Positions 60,190 through 64,000 of a stretch of DNA of 64,000 nucleotides are shown in pieces. The stretch is from positions 1,153,560 to 1,217,559 of the forward strand of contig JAQJVL010000160.1 in NCBI GenBank assembly GCA_035578905.1. Direction: 5' to 3'. The notes beneath the pieces were generated by a model. That model was not told the DNA's origin. It searched no databases and worked only from the letters and a program-made list of their open reading frames with translations. The translations under genes and the position numbers were made by a program. The stretch comes from Stictocephala bisonia (lineage: Eukaryota; Arthropoda; Insecta; Hemiptera; Membracidae). Every line of letters starts with the position of its first letter. Position 1 is the stretch's first letter.

Positions 60190-60730
60190 TGCCAAAGAAA
60201 ACTGTCCTTTGTAATAATTATAGTAGTACAGTTTTAATCTCTACACTAAATTTATCAAATTTTAATATTAAAATGATATTAACAAATAAATATGTTAATG
60301 TTTATTTTTTGTTTAACTTTTTATTAGTTGATAGCCGACTTTGAAAACTATGCGATATACGTATATTTCCTATAACGTGAATTCCTCTGGTCTGAGTAGT
60401 TTACTGAACGTAGACGTAGTTTACTGAAATCGGTCATTATAATATTTGTATTTGTTGTTAACATTCATGTTTTGTTGATAATGTGTTAATTGTGGTGCTC
60501 AATTTTCGTAGTTTTAGGACGGCGTTCTGGTGTATCATGTCTAGAATCTTCTTCGACTAATTATATGTCATCTGCTGTCTATCTAACAGCCCTCACAAGA
60601 GAAACCTATGAGTATGTAGTAATTTTAGGTAAGGGAACCACAGATACAAACAAAAACAGAGTTCGATTTTTAACGCCACAGCGAACACCTCATAGGTAGA
60701 TTAATGTTATAAACAAATTACAACTAATAT
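60190..60730 (+). other. no gene; short open frame only
   Basis: Mostly AT-rich. A 69-codon frame at 60490-60699 has no recognised motif. The words GATAGC...GAAAACTATGCGATATAC near 60334 resemble those near 678. Confidence 0.45.
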
Positions 60731-62074
60731 ACATCTTTATAAATCTGAAGCAATAGTTACTACGTTTATCCTTGAGGATGGTAAGGAAGAGACTGACAAG
60801 GTGCTGGCCCTTCCATAGGCCTGGCAAATGGAGAACTAACTACTCGACACACATTTAGCACACTATTGAATGCGACCTCTGCTTCCTTCTTCTCTGTGAA
60901 ATGGAGTAAGAAGTAGTTCCTGATTGCTAAAGCATGCCACAGTACTATTTTGCCAAGGTATAATCGGCCAGCTTTGTTCTTAGTGAAATGTTCTTCTGCC
61001 GACCTCCCCATATTTTAAGTGCATGTACTTTTATGGGCTTAAGTTATATCCTCCAATAGATTTTTTACTGAAATAGGATCACAATTATCCCTTTGAATTG
61101 TTTTTTACTATGAAATACATCCTTGTAATATATACCAAGCCATACCAAATATGTAGTTCCTGATTGCTAAAGCATGCCACAGTACTATTTTGCCAAGGTA
61201 TAATCGGTCAGCTTTGTTCTAAGTGAAATGTTCTTCTGCCGACCTCCCCATATTTTAAGAGCACGTACTTTTATGGGCTTAAGTTATATTCTCCAACAGA
61301 TTTTTTACTGAAATAGGATCACAATTAGCCCTTTGAATTGTTTTTTACTATGAAATACATCCTTGTAATATATACCAAGCCATACCAAAGATAGTAACCA
61401 ATCAAACAAAATGGGGGTGGTTCGAATACGATAAATAGTAGATTTTTAAATGACGGAAAAGAAATAAATAAGTAAATCAAGTAACAAACTAGCCATGAGA
61501 CTCCAGTTTCTTTCACTCCACCGTCAGCCAAATATATGTTGGTGTAAACAGCTGTTTGTTTTCTCAAAATATTACCTCTTCAAATTACATATTGTGAATT
61601 GCCATAAATTATAACGATGGGTAAATATGAAACATGGCTTGTCTAGATCTGTCTAACCTAACCGATCTTTAGTACCGAATGCTTCTTTAATTTAAATCGA
61701 TTTATTTGATATTATCGACGTAACATATTCAATATACTAGGCAATTTTAAAGCGTGACAAAATTTCTGTTTTTTCGTTTTATGAAAACTGCCAATCTTAC
61801 TTGTTTATTTTTTATGTGTTCTCTTCTTTGATTTCCTAGTGACGAAGTGACAGTATAATGGAACGTCTATTTTGACTCTATACAAGGTTGCATTCAAAAG
61901 TACGCTGAATGGGTTTGATTTATACTATTTATAGAAACATGGATTAGTTATTTCTCCAATTTACTTTGCAATTGGTAGGGCCAGCATCTTGTCAGTCTAT
62001 TCCATTATTCACCTCCAAAACCTGGACGATAAACGTAGTAACTATTGCTATAAATGTATAAAGATTTAATTAAG
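60731..62074 (+). mobile_element. ~1.34-kb non-autonomous TIR element
   Basis: The left end (ACATCTTTATAAAT, CAATAGTTACTACGTTTATC, GACTGACAAGGTGCTGGCCC) is the reverse complement of the right end (GGGCCAGCATCTTGTCAGTC at 61978, GATAAACGTAGTAACTATTG, TAAATGTATAAAGAT), over about 110 bases. No transposase is seen. A fragment of the same family is at 29385-29570. It contains the 240-bp duplication below. Confidence 0.65.
60913..61387 (+). repeat. 240-bp tandem duplication
   Basis: GTAGTTCCTGATTGCTAAAG begins at 60913 and again at 61153, and the two copies match almost base for base through CATACCAAA. A few point differences exist (for example GGCCAGC versus GGTCAGC). It is a recent duplication inside the TIR element. 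Confidence 0.93.
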
Positions 62075-62750
62075 TGATAACTGTCACTGAAATGTTCCCT
62101 TCGGCCATAAGTAAATTACCTCTGTTTATTTTGTCTGTGTGTCTGCAGGACAATGACTGCTAAGGCTTGGCAAAATTAAAAATTTAAGGAATGTGTTAAA
62201 AGGCATCTCTAATTAAATCTGCTCTCGAAGTTGATAAAGAAAGGAGAATTCTAAGAAAACAAATGTTTAAGTATAAGAAGTTTGCCGTCAATATACTTAT
62301 ATGTATGTATATGGAACAAAGACAGTGTACATGCCAAGGGCATGTTTAAGATATTAGTATGTAAAGTACAATTGCTCTTGTATTCTTGTTACTCATTCGA
62401 CGAGGTGAGTGAAATAATTTTAAAATTCTGTAATAAAACCATAATACCATGGATTTCTTACAATTATCTTTAGTATACATTTCAACGCACGTAAATATAA
62501 CGACTTTAAAGCAGCCTGAAAATATTACTGATGCTAAATGAATGACATCACTGTACTGCATTTGTAGAACTCGACGAGAAGGCATTGTTTGACATACATT
62601 TTTATTACAGGCATCTGCATAGTATCAAAAAGAAATGTGTGCTGTCAAAACAACTATTCGCTATCAACGTTCCTACTGAATTTTCAATCTTAAGTCTATT
62701 TATTTCTAAACTAAGCCCCTGTAAGTAGGGCCTATATACGTACATTAGTA
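62075..62750 (+). other. no recognised feature
   Basis: AT-rich with short chance frames on both strands. Confidence 0.5.
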
Positions 62751-62850
62751 ATGGCCCACCCATACACGTACAGGATTGTTGAAACACCCACACACCAATA
62801 CGCATTCAGTGGTAATAACCCTCTCTATACACGTACAGTGGTATTGAAGA
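62751..62850 (+). repeat. CCCACCC / CACGTACAGTGG cassette, third copy
   Basis: CCCACCCATACACGTACAGG at 62755 and TACACGTACAGTGGTATTGA at 62828 repeat the motif found at 8660-8805 and 22720-22835. Confidence 0.55.
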
Positions 62851-63412
62851 TTGAGTTTTTACCCTACTCTACACAACTTAGTCATTTCAAATTAAATATA
62901 TTTCATTTCACGTATACAAATCCTTTAAGTTTTTCTGAGAAAAACTTGTTCAAGTTTTATCCACTTGTCTTTGCAGTATTTAAATGTAAATTGTACAAAA
63001 ATAAGAATCACTCTATGGTGAACAAAATGATACAAATATGTATTTCACAGGGTAGGAGGTTGGTTGAGTTCCCAATCATGCTTATCTATGATGGATCGAA
63101 TACCACAACTAATGTATAATCATACGTTCGTAAGGTTGGAGAGTTATTCAACTTAAATCCCTTCTATGTGTCTCGTAATGTGGCAATGGGAATGGGCTAC
63201 CATTATTCATATACGTTTCATATTGTAGGTATGTGGGTGGACTACCATGAACCAAACACTTCAAAAACATATTGCATTTCTCTCATAATAACATTTGTTT
63301 TAAAATTTACAACAATTTTGACGATGTTTAACTTAAATACAAAGAATATTTTCATTCCAGGAATCAGGCTCGCTCATACAAGAACCACTTCAAGTAAGTA
63401 GTTTTTAGATAA
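62851..63412 (+). other. no recognised feature
   Basis: AT-rich. Frames at 62751-63119 and 63168-63401 show no known motif. Confidence 0.45.
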
Positions 63413-63700
63413 AAAGAAATGCAAACATCTTGCTGGAACATCTGAGGAGCTAGCACAAAAGTTCTGTGTATCACGACACCGAAGTAAGAAGTAGAGTCAC
63501 TTAATGTTTGTCGAGTAGTTAGACGCCTTTGCCGTGGCGGAAGGTAACAGCCGTTTTTGTCGGCACTCCTTTCATCTCCAATTCCCTACAATTCCGGGCG
63601 AGTGACAGTGGAGCGCCTGGCAAAAACTAATAAAACTGTCAGCCAAGAAATAGCACAACTGCGACAGTGGAGCGCCTGACCTTGAGGAGCTCCACTGTCG
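63413..63700 (+). pseudogene. decayed Harbinger (HARBI1-like) transposase fragment
   Basis: One frame reads KCKHLAGTSEELAQKFCVSR, a second VCRVVRRLCRG, and a third AVAEGNSRFC. Together they recall the N-terminal helix-turn-helix of PIF/Harbinger nucleases ('..LAxxFGVSxSTVxRVVRRVCRALAE...'). Frameshifts separate the pieces and TAG stops occur. The catalytic part is not visible. The rest of this block has a repeated phrase GACAGTGGAGCGCCTG (63606 and 63663). Confidence 0.45.
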
Positions 63701-64000
63701 TACCCTCGTGGGTCCAATGTGACAAGGGTTTGACAAGGGTTCAAAACCTAAGGGGTCTTGATATCTATGGTGAGATTGTGTTTAACTTTAGATCAATCTA
63801 AATGTAGGCGATACATATGTTTATTAAAATAATCATACGTGTTACAGTATTTACGTATGATCCGGGTTCGATTTCCGGGTTTGTTAGCAAATTTTATACT
63901 TCAAATTACTTTAGAATAAAAAAGCCTTCAGGTATTGAAATTGTAAATATAAGCAATATTAAAATGAGTTGTTATAGTCCGATTCATTGACACGCTTCTA
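63701..64000 (+). other. no recognised feature
   Basis: AT-rich right edge with no supported frame. TGATCCGGGTTCGATTTCCG near 63856 resembles a tRNA B box and may belong to another SINE. Confidence 0.35.

Overview
The window looks like nuclear DNA of an insect, or at least an arthropod. It is AT-rich, with long introns, GT-AG splice sites, insect-type chitin-binding domains, jockey-like LINE fragments, tRNA-derived SINEs, many palindromic MITEs, a Helitron and short CCTAA/TTAGG tracts. The repeat content would fit a hemipteran, but the sequence alone does not fix the order. There is no sign of prokaryotic or viral genes.

One large plus-strand gene runs from before the left edge to 54183. I reconstruct 12 exons (935-1152, 18366-18484, 27461-27679, 28751-28859, 29622-29780, 35543-35665, 36886-37093, 37800-37938, 39782-39924, 41672-41915, 44300-44412, 47258-54183). 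All intron phases agree and give one uninterrupted reading frame of about 2,905 visible residues. The order is: a GH18 chitinase-like barrel whose catalytic acids are replaced; two peritrophin-A (ChtBD2) domains; a 6.9-kb final exon with a Gly/Tyr-rich repeat region, a Pro-rich repeat region and a Thr/Val-rich linker; and a third ChtBD2 at the C-terminus. The likely product is a giant secreted chitin-associated matrix (cuticle or similar) protein that binds but does not cut chitin. The signal peptide and the start of the barrel lie outside the window.

The introns hold most of the other structure. Intron 1 (17.2 kb) has a LINE 3' hairpin tail, a degenerate ~41-bp repeat, a GC-rich island, G-quadruplex motifs and two palindromic MITEs. 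Introns 2 and 3 carry more MITEs, SINEs and a minus-strand LINE fragment. The intron between exons 29622-29780 and 35543-35665 contains 28 copies of a 129-bp repeat with an open frame of 1,233 codons. Just after the barrel, a 77-bp segment containing an exon end and its splice donor is repeated 3.6 times. The next introns hold a MITE with a Helitron inserted in it, a G-quadruplex motif and a probable solo LTR.

Right of the gene (54184-64000) I see only remnants: a frameshifted MADF-domain coding sequence, a 1.5-kb TIR element, a broken LINE with reverse-transcriptase motifs, another TIR element with an internal 240-bp tandem duplication, and a decayed Harbinger-like transposase fragment. No tRNA, rRNA or CRISPR was found.
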